From positions 5,262,501-5,326,500 of the forward strand of contig OY978530.1 in NCBI GenBank assembly GCA_963854835.1: DNA of 64,000 nt, read 5' to 3'. This document shows, piece by piece, positions 33,821 to 48,007 of this stretch; positions within the stretch are counted from its first letter, which is position 1; each line of letters opens with the position of its first letter. The DNA comes from Megamerina dolium. Its lineage: Eukaryota > Arthropoda > Insecta > Diptera > Megamerinidae. A model generated the notes under the pieces. It was not told where the DNA came from. It saw nothing but the letters and a program-made list of their open reading frames with translations, and did no database searches. A program made the translations under genes and the position numbers.

Positions 33821-34940
33821 TCTCTGTGGAGTACCGGTCCAGAATTTATACACTCAGCAGTACTAATCCGCCCTAAGCAGCTTGCGCTCTTAGCAGCGAA
33901 ACCAGCATACAGTGACCTCGGCTGTCAGGTCACTGTATGCTGTAAGCATCGTGAATCATTGCATCGACTAAAACGCATTGTTGCCTATTGCCTTCGGTTT
34001 GTAAACAATGCTAAAGCGTCAGCAGACAAACGGATTAGAGGGCGGCTTACCATACCCGAGCTCGAAGCAGAACTTACAGCTCTAATTCGCAATACTCATA
34101 GTAAAATATAATTCGTTATTAAAAAATGTCATCGTCGATAAATCTAGCAGAATCCGGAGTTTGGACCCATTCCTAAGTTCTGAAGGATTCATTCAAGTCG
34201 GTGGGCGTCTTCAGCACAGAACATCGCTCAAAGCATCAAATTATTTTACCAAAAAATTGTACTTTGACAAAAATTTTATTTTCTTCTTACCATTTTATGC
34301 ACTTACACGCTGGCCCGCAAACGTTTCTCCTTATTTTGCGCCAACGTCATTGGCCTATTGTTGTGAAAAATCTCAGCCGCAACGTGATGCATCGGTGTGT
34401 GAGGTGTTTTCGCACTAAACCAACTAAACAAGATCCATTTATTGACGCGCTTTCCTTACAACAGGTATTGACTTTTGCGGCCCTGTTCCAATACATTCGT
34501 AAATCCGTGGAAGAGAGCCAGTGAAAGCGTACTTGGCAATATTTGTATGATTCACTACAAGAGCTAGACATGTAGAAGTAGTGAGCGATCTCTCAACCGC
34601 AGCTTTTATTGCAGCCTTGCGCCGTTTCATTGCTCGCAGAAGGCTTTGCACAACCATCATCAGCGATTATGCTACAAATTTTATGGGAGCCAAAAACGAA
34701 CTTGCTGACCTACATCGCCTCTTTCAAAGTGAATCCCATATAGAGGAACTGCAGAAAATATGCCAAACAAATCGTATAACCTGGCGCACAATTCCGCCAA
34801 AATCGACGCACTTCGGCGGATGGTGGTAGACTGCTGTTAAGCAGGCAAAAACATCACTTGGTGAGAGTCGTTCCGTATGCTACGCTATCATTTGAAGCAC
34901 TCACGACTATCACCGCTTAAATCGAGGCAATTTTAAACTC
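33743..34940 (+). pseudogene. BEL/Pao integrase (element B2), multiply frameshifted
   Basis: Recognisable blocks: NPSDIISRGALSEEFLNSSLWSTGPEFI (33760-33850), a zinc-binding stretch near 34370-34430 (RCVRCFRTKP), and the core VSDLSTAAFIAALRRFIARR, then IISDYATNFMGAKNEL with the catalytic Asp (34580-34710), then WRTIPPKSTHFGGWW near 34790-34830. Several stops interrupt it. It ends near 34940, where RTE endonuclease sequence begins. Confidence 0.85.
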
Positions 34941-37255
34941 ACGTCCGTGCTTGGCGACTTTAATGCCAGGGTGGGCAAGGATGGTACCTTTGGTCCAACT
35001 ATCGAAAAATTCAGCCTCCACCAGAACACCTCCGATAACGGAATGAGGCTGATCGACTTCGCCGCAGCACGAAACATGGTAATTGGTGGTACCAGATTCC
35101 AGCATCTCGACATCCACAAAACGACATGGCTGTCTCCAGATCAAAGAACAAGACCCCAAATTGATCATGTGGTGATTGACGGAAGGCATGATTCCAGTGT
35201 GATGGACGTGTAATCGATCTGTGGTGCCAACATCGCCTTGGCTCACTCCCTTATTGCAGCCAGGGCGCGTGGACACATATATTCCACTCCATGACTACTG
35301 CTGCCGGTTACTACCGGCCTCTAAGGAATGAGTAGTATGATCAGGAGTGTCGCGACGCTACCACAGAGAAAGATGCCGCCTACAGAATAAAACCTGCGTT
35401 CAGGCGCGACGCGAGCTATTAAGGAGCGGTACAGAGAGAAAAGGAGTGCAGAGAGACGTCTTTTCAGGCGCAAGAAAGACGCGAGTGTGAGGAGATAGAG
35501 ATGTGTACCGACAAGCATGAGACTCGAAAATTCTTCGAAAAAATCAAGCGCCTAAATGGCGGTTTAAATCCCGGAGCCTCTTCTTGTCGTGATGGAAATG
35601 GGAATCCGGTTACAGATGTCCAGAGTGTACTGAGTCTATGGAGGGAACACTTCTCCACGTTACTGAATGGCGATGCTACGAACAATTCCGCCAGTGGAGG
35701 TGATTGCCCGATAACCTCAATTACAGATGATGGTGTTGATGTTCCATTTTAAAGCTGAAGAACAACAAAGCTGCAGGTGCTGATGGCCTGCCTGCCGAGT
35801 TCTTTAAGACCGGAGGCGATGAGCTGCTCGCCTGCATACACCAGCTCATAAGCAGAATATGGTCGGATGAAAGCATGCCTGATGATTGGAGGCTCAGTGT
35901 TCTCTGTCCTGTACATAAAAAAGGAGACCCCACAATTTGCGCCAACTACCGTGGCATAAGTCTCCTGAGTATCGCATACAAGGTCCTATAGAGCGTACTG
36001 TTGGAAAGGTTGAAGCCTATGCTCAGCAACCTGATTGGACCTTATCAGTGTGGCTTCAGACCTGGTAAATCCACCATCGACCAGATTTTCACACTGCGCC
36101 AAATCCTGGAGAAGACCCAAGAAAAACAGATCGATACACACCACCTATTTGTATATTATAAACCCGCTTTCGACAGTCCGGTCAGGGATTACCTTTACGC
36201 AACAATGTCTGAGTTCGGTATTCCTGCAAAGCTCATTCGACTATTTAGAATGACACTGCATAACTCCCGTTGGGCAGTGAAAATTGGGAAGGACCTGTCC
36301 ACACCGTTTAGTTACCGCACAATCGTTGTTCGTTATTGTGCTACTTATTCAATCTTATTATGGAGAAAATAATACAAGCTGCTGATCTATCACATAATGG
36401 CACTATTTTCAACAAAAGTGTCATGCTGTTAGCGTATGCCGACGGTATTGACATAATCGGCATGAACACGGGCGCAGTCAGTGCAGCATTCTCAGAGTTG
36501 GAAAGAGAGTCGCGTCGGATGGGTCTTACGGTGAACGGGGGCAAAACGAAGTATCTAGCGTCAACAAACAAAGAGACCTGGCGTCTTGGACAGCACGTCA
36601 CTGTTCACAACTACGCTTTTGAAGTAGTAAGTTACTTTGTCTATCTTGGAACCAGCATCAAACACTGTAATGACGTCAGCCTGGAGATATTTCGAAGGAT
36701 CACTCTTGCCAACAGGTTTACTTAGGGCTGAGTAAGCAATTGAGAAGTCGAGCCCTCTCTCGAAGAACGAAAACTACACTCTACAAGTCTCTCATCATGC
36801 CTGTCCTAACATATGGCGCTGAAGCCTGGACAATTTCCACCTCGGATGAGCGAATGCTTGGAGTTTTCGAGAGAAAAGTCCTACGCAAGATCTTTGGACC
36901 TATTTGCGATGGTGACGAGTACCGAATAAGGTACAACCATGAGCTGTACGAGCTGTATGCCGATATTGACATAGTAAAGCGCATCAAAATGCAGCGGCTG
37001 CGCTGGCTAGGTCATGTCGAGCGAATGGAAGAACACGATCCAGCTAAGAAGGTGTTATATTCGGAACCCGCTGAAGGACGACGCAGAAGAGGAAGACCTA
37101 ACTTCCGGTGGAAAGAACAAGTACTGGAGAGCCTAACGGCGCTTGGAATTTCTAACTGGCGCCAGCTAGCAAAGAACAGAGATGGCTGGCGAAGCATGTT
37201 ATTTTCGACCTAAATCGATATTCGGTTGTTATGGCCACATAAGTAAGTAAATAAG
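34941..37255 (+). mobile_element. RTE-type element, longest copy R-d
   Basis: Begins inside the AP endonuclease domain (GDFNARVGKDGTFGP, then PQIDHVVIDGRH), so the 5' third is missing. RT follows: LKNNKAAGADGLPAEFFK, MPDDWRLSVLCPVHKKGDP, QCGFRPGKSTIDQIF. The active site reads YADGIDIIG, so the second catalytic Asp is Gly. The C-terminal part is intact (LTYGAEAWTISTSDERML through RDGWRSMLFST, 36740-37213). Stops occur near 35212, 35750 and 35988. The 3' UTR ends in AAGTAAGTAAATAAGT at about 37255. The part from 36519 onward is also the outer section of the palindrome arm. Confidence 0.9.
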
Positions 37256-39353
37256 TTTCAATAAAATCTTGAAAAACACCGAGAGCTGAAGAAATGCCAA
37301 ATTGAAGTCACACGAAAAGCACCTTTATGGGTAACGATCATCTGTGAAAGTGAAGATTGTTCGTCGGCCAATAATTGTTGATAAGCATATGCAATATCCA
37401 GTTTTGCAAAAATGCAGCCATCCTCTATGGTGGAGGAGAGTACTGATGGTTGGTATTTGAGAATTATGCGGCTTAAATGCTTCGTTAAACTTAGACTTAT
37501 AGTCACCGCAAATCCGTATTGAACCATCGGTCTTTTGTATGGGTACAATAGGCATGGCCCAATCAGAATATTTAACTGGATCGAGAATACCCAGGGCGCA
37601 TAGCCGATCCAATTCAATTCAAACTCACTATTGATAAGTTACAAATATACCTTGTGTGGTATGAGACGTCCCGATCTACAACACCTTTGACAGGTATTTG
37701 ATTCCGTTCAAAATCCATGAGCTGAAGAATACAGCTGTTCATATGCGGTTCTACTACCGGACAAATTTTCTTAAATTCTTGCGATGACATTATAGTGTAA
37801 TTCGAGTCTGAAACGATCTCGAATTGATAACGCGACCATTAATAACGACTGTGGTAGATTTTGTTAAAACAAATAGTGGCAGAATTTGATTGATAGACTA
37901 CAATTTTAACTTTTTAGATCGGCGAGAAGAATTAGTTGACTTCTGATGATTAGAAGCTAAGTTGGATGTTGATGAATGATATACAGTTTGAAGGTCACCT
38001 TTGATACTACATGCTGAGCAGATTGTTTCTCGATGTGGACATTGGTAGCGAGGATGTTGTCATATCGCCAGGCGTGACAACGGTGGACTTGATTAGTGCG
38101 ACGCATTACAAAAGAATTCTTAGCTGCTGCCTCTGCGGTAGTGGTACGATCAATAACCTTTTGCAGCTTCAGGGTCAGTTTCAGTAAGAAGACTCCGTTG
38201 TAGGGCCCCATCGCGAAGACCGCAAACCAGTCGATTGCACAACATGCGTTCCAGTGCATTCTCAAATACAATCTACTGCTAACATGCGCAATGCCGCTAC
38301 ATACTCCGCAAATCCCTTGTTAGGTTGTTGATCAAGTTTATGGAATTTGTAATACGCAGCAATTTCGGACGGTCGAGGAGAAAAGTGGTTGGCTAGTGCT
38401 GTCTTTATTTCGTTCATATTCATTTGACTGACCTTAGTCGATAATGCCTTTGCCGACATGAGTTCATTGAGTAGAGCACCTGCCAGTGTAACAAAAATGG
38501 CTTTCTGACGATCTATTCCCTGTACGTCATTGGCTATCAAGTACAACTCGAATCTAGCGTAATACGTGGCCTAATTTTGTTACAAATTTCCAACACACTC
38601 CATTGTGTGGTAAACTTCTAACTTCGAACTTCCTTGTTTTAAGGGACCCTCTTCGATCTTAGGTGGCATTTACGATAATTTAATTTGGATATCTCAATAA
38701 TTGAATTATTTTTGAATTCGTTGTCCTTTTACGATAAATGTAATACCGCCACACGAAGAAAATAATTAAATGAAAAACGTTTTCATTAGCGGAACTTTTC
38801 ACCGGTCGAGTACAGTAACAATATGAATCAAATGTTTTTGCTTTTTACGACTATGTACAAGTCAATTGTCCTGTATGCTAATGATTTTTCTTTCGGAATC
38901 TTACCGACTGCGCCTATTTTACAAATTACACTTCAAATATAATTTATTCCTTTATAATTATTGTATTTCAATATTATTATTATTATAATACCTATTATTT
39001 AATGTTAACAATACATATCTACGTGCAGTTGCTGTCCAACTATATATGTTTTGTTGAAAAAAAGTGGATGAAATGAAAGGGATTGGTCTTCTGTCATACT
39101 CCATAAGAATTAATTAAAAATCACATTAATCTACTCACATCGAAGTCGAGCACCCGGACAGCATAACAACAGGTCCATATGTGCATTCGTTTGTTCTTTT
39201 TACTCTTACATGAAGCTCTTGTTTAGTAAGTTCAGTTTTTCATAACCGTTGAACCGAAAATATATACATCATTCTTAGGACAACCAATAAAATAACAATT
39301 TTTTTTACCAAATTCTTTATACATTAACGTACTAGTTAGTCTCTGCCGAGTTG
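36519..39353. repeat. Left arm of a giant near-perfect inverted repeat
   Basis: Every coding remnant here recurs in inverted order at 39494-42326. Paired coordinates sum to 78845 (78847 in the inner part because of a 2-bp indel near 39178). The arm contains the RTE 3' end (36519-37255) followed by an inverted Gypsy fragment (37258-39353). Only scattered substitutions separate the arms. Confidence 0.97.
37258..39353 (-). pseudogene. Gypsy element P, left-arm copy (LTR/leader, gag, protease, partial RT)
   Basis: Reads leftward from the palindrome centre. A primer-binding-like site (GGCGCAGTCGGTA on the minus strand) lies near 38903-38916. Gag pieces are at 38262-38546 and 37957-38271. The RT start at 37258-37617 has LCALGILDPVKYSDWAMPIVPIQKTDGSIRICGDYKS, then FAKLDIAYAYQQL in another frame. 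It breaks off before the RT active site at the junction with the RTE tail. There are several frameshifts. Confidence 0.85.
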
Positions 39354-39493
39354 CAAAAAATTTCCAAATTCTAATGTACAAACAAATATTGATTGGCAAA
39401 TAGCCTTTTAAATAATTATTAGATTGAAAGCCTTGTAGTTCTTCATCCAACCAAGATTAAACCAACGAATCATCAAGGTAGGACAAACAAGCT
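39354..39493. other. Unpaired 140-bp spacer at the palindrome centre
   Basis: The inverted identity ends at CTCTGCCGAGTTG on the left (39353) and its mate on the right (39494). The 140 bp between match on neither side and hold no gene. Confidence 0.9.
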
Positions 39494-41592
39494 CAACTCG
39501 GCAGAGACTAACTAGTACGTTAATGTATAAAGAATTTGGTAAAAAAAATTGTTATTTTATTGGTTGTCCTAAGAATGATGTATATATTTTCGGTTCAACG
39601 GTTATGAAAAACTGAACTTACTAAACAAGAGCTTCATGTAAGAGTAAAAAGAACAAACGAATGCACATGGACCTGTTGTTATGCTGTCCGGGTGCTCGAC
39701 TTCGATGTGAGTAGGTTAATGTGATTTTTAATTAATTCTTATGGAGTATGACAGAAGACCAATCCCTTTCATTTCATCCACTTTTTTTCAACAAAACATA
39801 TATAGTTGGACAGCAACTGCACGTAGATATGTATTGTTAACATTAAATAATAGGTATTATAATAATAATAATATTGAAATACAATAATTATAAAGGAATA
39901 AATTATATTTGAAGTGTAATTTGTAAAATAGGCGCAGTCGGTAAGATTCCGAAAGAAAAATCATTAGCATACAGGACAATTGACTTGTACATAGTCGTAA
40001 AAAGCAAAAACATTTGATTCATATTGTTACTGTACTCGACCGGTGAAAAGTTCCGCTAATGAAAACGTTTTTCATTTAATTATTTTCTTCGTGTGGCGGT
40101 ATTACATTTATCGTAAAAGGACAACGAATTCAAAAATAATTCAATTATTGAGATATCCAAATTAAATTATCGTAAATGCCACCTAAGATCGAAGAGGGTC
40201 CCTTAAAACAAGGAAGTTCGAAGTTAGAAGTTTACCACACAATGGAGTGTGTTGGAAATTTGTAACAAAATTAGGCCACGTATTACGCTAGATTCGAGTT
40301 GTACTTGATAGCCAATGACGTACAGGGAATAGATCGTCAGAAAGCCATTTTTGTTACACTGGCAGGTGCTCTACTCAATGAACTCATGTCGGCAAAGGCA
40401 TTATCGACTAAGGTCAGTCAAATGAATATGAACGAAATAAAGACAGCACTAGCCAACCACTTTTCTCCTCGACCGTCCGAAATTGCTGCGTATTACAAAT
40501 TCCATAAACATGATCAACAACCTAACAAGGGATTTGCGGAGTATGTAGCGGCATTGCGCATGTTAGCAGTAGATTGTATTTGAGAATGCACTGGAACGCA
40601 TGTTGTGCAATCGACTGGTTTGCGGTCTTCGCGATGGGGCCCTACAACGGAGTCTTCTTACTGAAACTGACCCTGAAGCTGCAAAAGGTTATTGATCGTA
40701 CCACTACCGCAGAGGCAGCAGCTAAGAATTCTTTTGTAATGCGTCGCACTAATCAAGTCCACCGTTGTCACGCCTGGCGATATGACAACATCCTCGCTAC
40801 CAATGTCCACATCGAGAAACAATCTGCTCAGCATGTAGTATCAAAGGTGACCTTCAAACTGTATATCATTCATCAACATCCAACTTAGCTTCTAATCATC
40901 AGAAGTCAACTAATTCTTCTCGCCGATCTAAAAAGTTAAAATTGTAGTCTATCAATCAAATTCTGCCACTATTTGTTTTAACAAAATCTACCACAGTCGT
41001 TATTAATGGTCGCGTTGTCAATTCGAGATCGTTTCAGACTCGAATTACACTATAATGTCATCGCAAGAATTTAAGAAAATTTGTCCGGTAGTAGAACCGC
41101 ATATGAACAGCTGTATTCTTCAGCTCATGGATTTTGAACGGAATCAAATACCTGTCAAAGGTGTTGTAGATCGGGACGTCTCATACCACACAAGGTATAT
41201 TTGTAACTTATCAATAGTGAGTTTGAATTGAATTGGATCGGCTATGCGCCCTGGGTATTCTCGATCCAGTTAAATATTCTGATTGGGCCACGCCTATTGT
41301 ACCCATACAAAAGACCGATGGTTCAATACGGATTTGCGGTGACTATAAGTCTAAGTTTAACGAAGCATTTAAGCCGCATAATTCTCAAATACCAACCATC
41401 AGTACTCTCCTCCACCATAGAGGATGGCTGCATTTTTGCAAAACTGGATATTGCATATGCTTATCAACAATTATTGGCCGACGAACAATCTTCACTTTCA
41501 CAGATGATCGTTACCCATAAAGGTGCTTTTCGTGTGACTTCAATTTGGCATTTCTTCAGCTCTCGGTGTTTTTCAAGATTTTATTGAAACTT
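39494..41592 (+). pseudogene. Gypsy element P, right-arm copy
   Basis: A primer-binding-like site GGCGCAGTCGGTAAG at 39931-39945 resembles the Ser-tRNA type used by many insect Gypsy elements; the sequence before it is presumably the LTR. Gag pieces are at 40299-40583 (AAYYKFHKHDQQPNKGFAEYVAALR) and 40574-40888. A protease-like region near 41020-41100 has frameshifts. RT is at 41233-41587. It is truncated at the RTE tail at 41592. Confidence 0.85.
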
Positions 41593-43343
<1,751 letters not shown>

Positions 43344-44635
43344 TACCTAAGCATAAGTTTGTACATTTAAATGTCGAATAAATAGACTTTACAGATAGCA
43401 ACTTGTACATTTATTCTTTCATTTTTTATTCTTTTCTTCATCTTACATATCGATCGGGGAAATCGTGGACAACCTGTTGAATGAAACCGCCTTACCTGTG
43501 AAGAGTTGGAGTTTTTTTTATGTAATTTAAATTGATAAAACCCAATTCATGTACTTGCCTACTTCATCCATGGTTATGGTGTTTTCATATATGTTTTTTT
43601 TTTTTGTTTGTTTGTGACAACCCGATTGACGGCTGACACAACGAACAGCCGCCATTTGTAACGGTGGTACAGTACAGAAGGAAAGATCCGGCAAAGAAAT
43701 GTCGATGTAGATTATTTGTATTATTTGTATTACAGTACGAGTAAAGAGTTAATTAATTACGCACAGGGCTGTTAGCCGGTAACGAGGAACATTATGTTAA
43801 TTAGCTGGAGTGGAAATGTTACTGTAATAGTCTATGTTAAGTTTAAAATAGGTACGTCTGTGGTCTGTAGCTTAGCATGGGTGTATAAAGCAAATCGATG
43901 GTACTCTGTGACTTAACATGTATGTACATAGTGTGCTTTATTGGTTTAGCATGCATGTACAAGAGAGGTATTATGTGTTGGAGGGTATTAGTTAACGTGT
44001 ACGAGGTCGATGTACGGTGAACGATTCTCGTCGTGTGGCATCACCGATGCGTGTAGTAGTGAGCAGGGGAAGGGCATATGAATGTGTGGGTGATTAAGCC
44101 ACCGTTGTCTGCATGATACAAAGCCCTACTTCGGCAGGAATTGGTGGAGCTTGTGTGGCAGTATTGTTGCCGACGATAACAAAAAACAAACGTTTTTTTT
44201 TTGTTTTCAATTTGTGATATAAATATTCGGATCCGTTGGTTGCGGGAGATCATTCTGTATTTTGAAAAACTGCGGTGCAGATGAGCCACCGATAGTGGTG
44301 ATAAGGGGAAAGAAAATGGTGAAGTGAATCGTTCGGGTGTGAGTGGTACGATGAATCGGGATAGTGTCTATCGTGGACAATCACAGATTAAGTGATAAAT
44401 AAATATAAACCTGGTAGTGTGAGTGCGGTGGAGCGAACCCGTGATGCAAAAGCGTAAAGAAGTTGTGACAAGTATTGGTTAAGCACCGATATGGGCCAGT
44501 AAGGACCATGTTAACACGATGATAGTTTATATAGCACGGACCAGAAAGGATCAAACCAAATAAAGAATTCTGAGCTAATGGTAACCCAGGGTTCGCAAAC
44601 AGTCCGATTCTAATTACTTTATGGTAAACCTCGGA
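43344..44635. other. Unrecognised DNA, no gene seen
   Basis: Moderately GC-balanced sequence with recurring GTATGTACA/TTAGCATG motifs near 43870-43960. Several short frames exist but none resembles a known protein. It could be the 3' part of an unrecognised element; I cannot define ends. Confidence 0.4.
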
Positions 44636-45104
44636 CCCCAATCCATAACAATGTCTGCAATCGTAGGTGGATTGGACAATTGATTGCCCATTGGCATCCC
44701 ATATGTTTGGATGTATATGTTTTTATTCCAGCAAAAATAATTGTGCTTTCAAACAAAATTCCAATATTTTTTACAATTGTGATTTAAGGATGTTTGTTTG
44801 TTGTTTAATTATGTCCCAATGCTTCATTATTATCTTAATAATTGGAATATTCGTAAAAAGAGAAATAGTATAAAGTGATGTTGGAGTTTCTTCTTCGTCT
44901 ACATGTACATTTTCAAGACGCTCTTTTAATAAAAAAGAGTTTCTTATATTGTCTGATATTATGTTGTTTAACACTTCCCCAACATGCTTAGCAAGTCTAT
45001 GGTATAGCATGGTACATCAAAAGAGGATGATATAGGGTGTAATGGATCAATGGCTTTGTGGATCTTTGGTAATCCATATAAACGAGATGCAGAAGCTGCT
45101 GAGC
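44636..45104 (-). pseudogene. Penelope-like element RT fragment
   Basis: Read leftward in shifting frames: SRLYGLPKIHKAIDPLHPI near 45030-45085, then LLKERLENVHVDEEETPTSLYTISLFTNIPI (44830-44930), then QTYGMPMGNQLSNPPTIADIVMD near 44645-44715. RLYGLPKIHK, SLFTNIP and YG(L/M)PMGxxLS are hallmark blocks of Penelope-like reverse transcriptases, in the right order. Only the first half of the RT survives, with frameshifts, and no GIY-YIG endonuclease is visible. Confidence 0.85.
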
Positions 45105-45571
45105 TATAGAGTTTAAGTTAAAAGTTAACGACCTCAATGAATTTGTAAACATGGAAAAAATTGGTCTCCGTTATGTAATTCAATACTTTCATTTGAAAGG
45201 TCTCAGTCCAACGAATATTAAAGCCGAGCTAGGTTCTACTCTGGGGGAGTCTGCTCCTTCGTTTACGACCACAAAATATTGGGTGGCAGAGTTTAAACGA
45301 GGTCGTACGAGCTGCCAAGACGAACCCCGTAGTGGTCGACCAATTGAGGTGGCCACGCTAGAAGCGGTTATGAAAATCTACAAAATGGTATTGGATGATC
45401 GCCGGCTGAAGGTGCGTGAGCTAGGTGAAATACATCGTATATTGACCGAAAATTTGGAGATGAAAAAGCTGTGTGCAAGATGGGTGTCGCGTTTGCTCAC
45501 AATAGAATAAAAACAACGTCGTGAAGATGTTTCTATAGAGTGTTTGGCGATGTTTCACAGTAATAAAGCCG
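45105..45571 (+). pseudogene. Mariner family C, left part (split by insertion)
   Basis: The frame 45151-45510 is a mariner N-terminus: MEKIGLRYVIQYFHLKGLS, then GESAPSFTTTKYWVAEFKRGRTS, then DEPRSGRPIEV, RRLKVREL and KLCARWVSRLLTIE. It continues past a stop (45508-45510) to SIECLAMFHSNK at 45567. There coding jumps to a non-LTR RT. The right part of the same transposase is at 53614-54138. The left terminal repeat is not evident. Confidence 0.9.
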
Positions 45572-46411
45572 CTATACATAGCCTAACAAGCAAAATTGAA
45601 AAGGCTTTAGATAGTGAAGAAATCGCTCTGTGTACATCGGTTGACATTACCGGGGCTTTTGATAACGCAACTTTCAGATCAATTTAGGAAGGGATGGTCA
45701 GGAAAGGAATATGTAGACTGATCATAACATGGGTTCTCAATATGCTGAAAAATAGAACAATTATCTTCGAAATAGGGGCAAAAAGATTAATTGTCAGGTC
45801 AGTCAAAGGATGCCCTCAAGGAGGTGTCTTATCGCCGCTCCTGTGGCTATTGGTTATCGCCGAGCTTTTACAAACTCTCGATGATCTCGGATATGAAGTC
45901 CAGGGCTTTGCGGATGATCTGCTAATAATGGTTGGAGGCAAATTTGACTCTACATTAACCGATCGAATGCAACTAGCTCTTGATATCACTCATGACAGGT
46001 GTCAAGAGAAAGGACTCTCGATTAATCCGAATAAAACAAATGTGGTATCCTTCACCAAAAAAAAGGTAGTTGAGTATAGGAACCCTAACACTAGGGGACA
46101 CAGACTTAATTCTATCAGAGGAAATGAAATATCTAGGAGTAATCCTAGATAAAACCCTGACTTGGAATAACCACTTATCGTTTATAACTGGCAAAGCCCT
46201 AAGGGCAAGCTATGCGTGCCAGAGATTACACGGTAAAAGATGGGGTCTGCGACCAAAAATTGTGGTATGGTCGTACAGGACCGTAATAGTGCCAATGATC
46301 ACCTATACATCCTTGGCGTGGTGGCCGAAGGTAAATCAAACAAAGGCTAAAATGATCCTTAATAAGGTTCATCGAATAGGCTGTTTGGGTGTCACGGGAG
46401 CAATGCGCACG
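45572..46411 (+). pseudogene. Non-LTR element N3, RT part (left of inner insertion)
   Basis: Begins inside RT with SVDITGAFDNATF (block A). Then comes SVKGCPQGGVLSPLLW and the active site FADD in VQGFADDLLIMVGG, then EKGLSINPNKT. After a frameshift near 46075 it reads LILSEEMKYLGVILDKTLTW, then IVPMITYTSLAWW and LGVTGAMRT. It stops abruptly at the LTR of E1 and resumes at 52500. It is 5'-truncated. Confidence 0.92.
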
Positions 46412-46719
46412 AGTTACGTTCCTTCACCCTGTATCGAACAATTATACTGCTGACGACGACATCAGCATAATTGTTCAAAAATATTTAAACAAATAAAAAA
46501 ATCGAACATCGTATCAAATTGCTTGATTGGAATAAGCAGCGTAAAATATACATAACAATTGCGTTGCCTGTGCTTAGCAAGCAATTTTGATACGAAAAGG
46601 CATTTGCATATGCCAGTAGATTTTAAGTTTTTAGTCTTAAGATTGATTTCAAATAAAAAACACCAAAAGAATAGTATGTGTTCCATTAATTTAATTTCGT
46701 TTTAAAAAAATACAAAACT
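46412..46719 (+). mobile_element. 5' LTR of errantivirus-like element E1
   Basis: 308 bp, starting AGTTACGTTCC and ending TACAAAACT. It is followed by the primer-binding site TGGCGCAGTCG (from 46719), the Ser-tRNA type common in insect Gypsy/17.6-like elements. The 3' LTR (52318-52499) matches at both ends but lacks about 126 bp internally. CACG precedes this LTR. Confidence 0.92.
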
Positions 46720-46955
46720 GGCGCAGTCGAAGAAGACAATTCCAAAGAATTGTCAGAACCTATTGAGTCCCGAAGGACATTACAGTAGTGCACTTTAGTG
46801 ACTTATATATAAAAGAAAAAAAAACTATTAGTGTATATACTATAAAAAGTTAAATAACTAAACACATAAAGTGACTTACAAAACAAATTGAAAAAAAATA
46901 AAAATATAAAAGAAAAATTTTTTTCTCTTTTGACAACAACAGACCAAACTTAAAA

Positions 46956-47882
46956 ATGGAACAAAATCAAAACCAACTCAACGAAGTTATAAGAAGACAG
47001 GAGGCAGCAATTAGCCAGTTACAGATGCAACTGGAACAGCAACAGCAACAACAACTGCAGCTTCAGCAACAGCTACAACTCCAGCAACAACCACAGCAAT
47101 ATGGGGCACAAAATGACATTTTGTTAACACCAAAAGATATCTTGACTCAATTTAGGCAGCTGAAATGTCTGGAAAAAGGCCACAGCACAACGGCATTCAT
47201 CGCTTCAGTAGAGGCAATAATGGCTCTATGCCCAAATGGGAACCATCATTTAATAAATCTAGCGATGGCAATAATAGTTAACGAGAAGATTTTGGGAGAT
47301 GCCGGAGCATACATAAGAGAGCTGGGAACAGATGTTACATGGAACCAAGTTAAATCAAAATTAATGGACCACTATAGGCCAAAAACAATGTATAGCGATA
47401 TATTCCAAAAATGTAGAAACATTAAAGTAAGTAGCTTAAGAGAACTTTTAGCTTATTTTGAAAAAGCAAAAGCTGAACTTTTCAACATATACATATTTGA
47501 CGAAACTAAGCCGGAAATATACAATCCGGATAGAGTTGACAATGACTTAGTAAACATTCTAATGGATAAAATAGACGTTCCACTTAGAGCCCACATAAGT
47601 CAAAATAACACTTTGAATGAAATAATAACAAAATATACACAAATTAAAGCATTAGATGACCATAGAACCATACATTTTAACCACAGACAGAAAAAACTAC
47701 AAATACAGCAAAACAAAAACACGAACAATAGTAAACAAATACAATATAATCAAATTAATAAAGTTAATACACAAAACAATCAAAACACATCAACATCCAA
47801 CCAATTTAAAAACAATTTTCAGCGAAATTACCAGACCGATAGACAAAACTTCAATAAAAAAGATAATAATACTTCACAATAA
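46956..47882 (+). CDS. E1 gag
   Basis: 308 codons, uninterrupted. The N-terminus is a glutamine-rich coiled-coil-like stretch (about residues 2-50). A capsid region follows (LTPKDILTQFRQLKCLEKGHSTTAFIASVEAIMALCP, then NQVKSKLMDHYRPKTMYSDIFQKCR). The C-terminus is Asn/Gln/Lys-rich with no CCHC knuckle, as in many errantiviruses. Gag would assemble particles around element RNA. The ATG at 46956 is the first in frame after the leader. Confidence 0.88.
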   Translation: MEQNQNQLNEVIRRQEAAISQLQMQLEQQQQQQLQLQQQLQLQQQPQQYGAQNDILLTPKDILTQFRQLKCLEKGHSTTAFIASVEAIMALCPNGNHHLINLAMAIIVNEKILGDAGAYIRELGTDVTWNQVKSKLMDHYRPKTMYSDIFQKCRNIKVSSLRELLAYFEKAKAELFNIYIFDETKPEIYNPDRVDNDLVNILMDKIDVPLRAHISQNNTLNEIITKYTQIKALDDHRTIHFNHRQKKLQIQQNKNTNNSKQIQYNQINKVNTQNNQNTSTSNQFKNNFQRNYQTDRQNFNKKDNNTSQ

Positions 47883-48007
47883 AAAATGTCACATATAAGT
47901 GTAGATACACAACGATCAAATAGAACAAACTATAACTCGACGTCTATGGAGATAGACAACATTCAGGAAACTGAAAATATGCCAGAGGACCAAATAAATT
48001 TTTTAAT

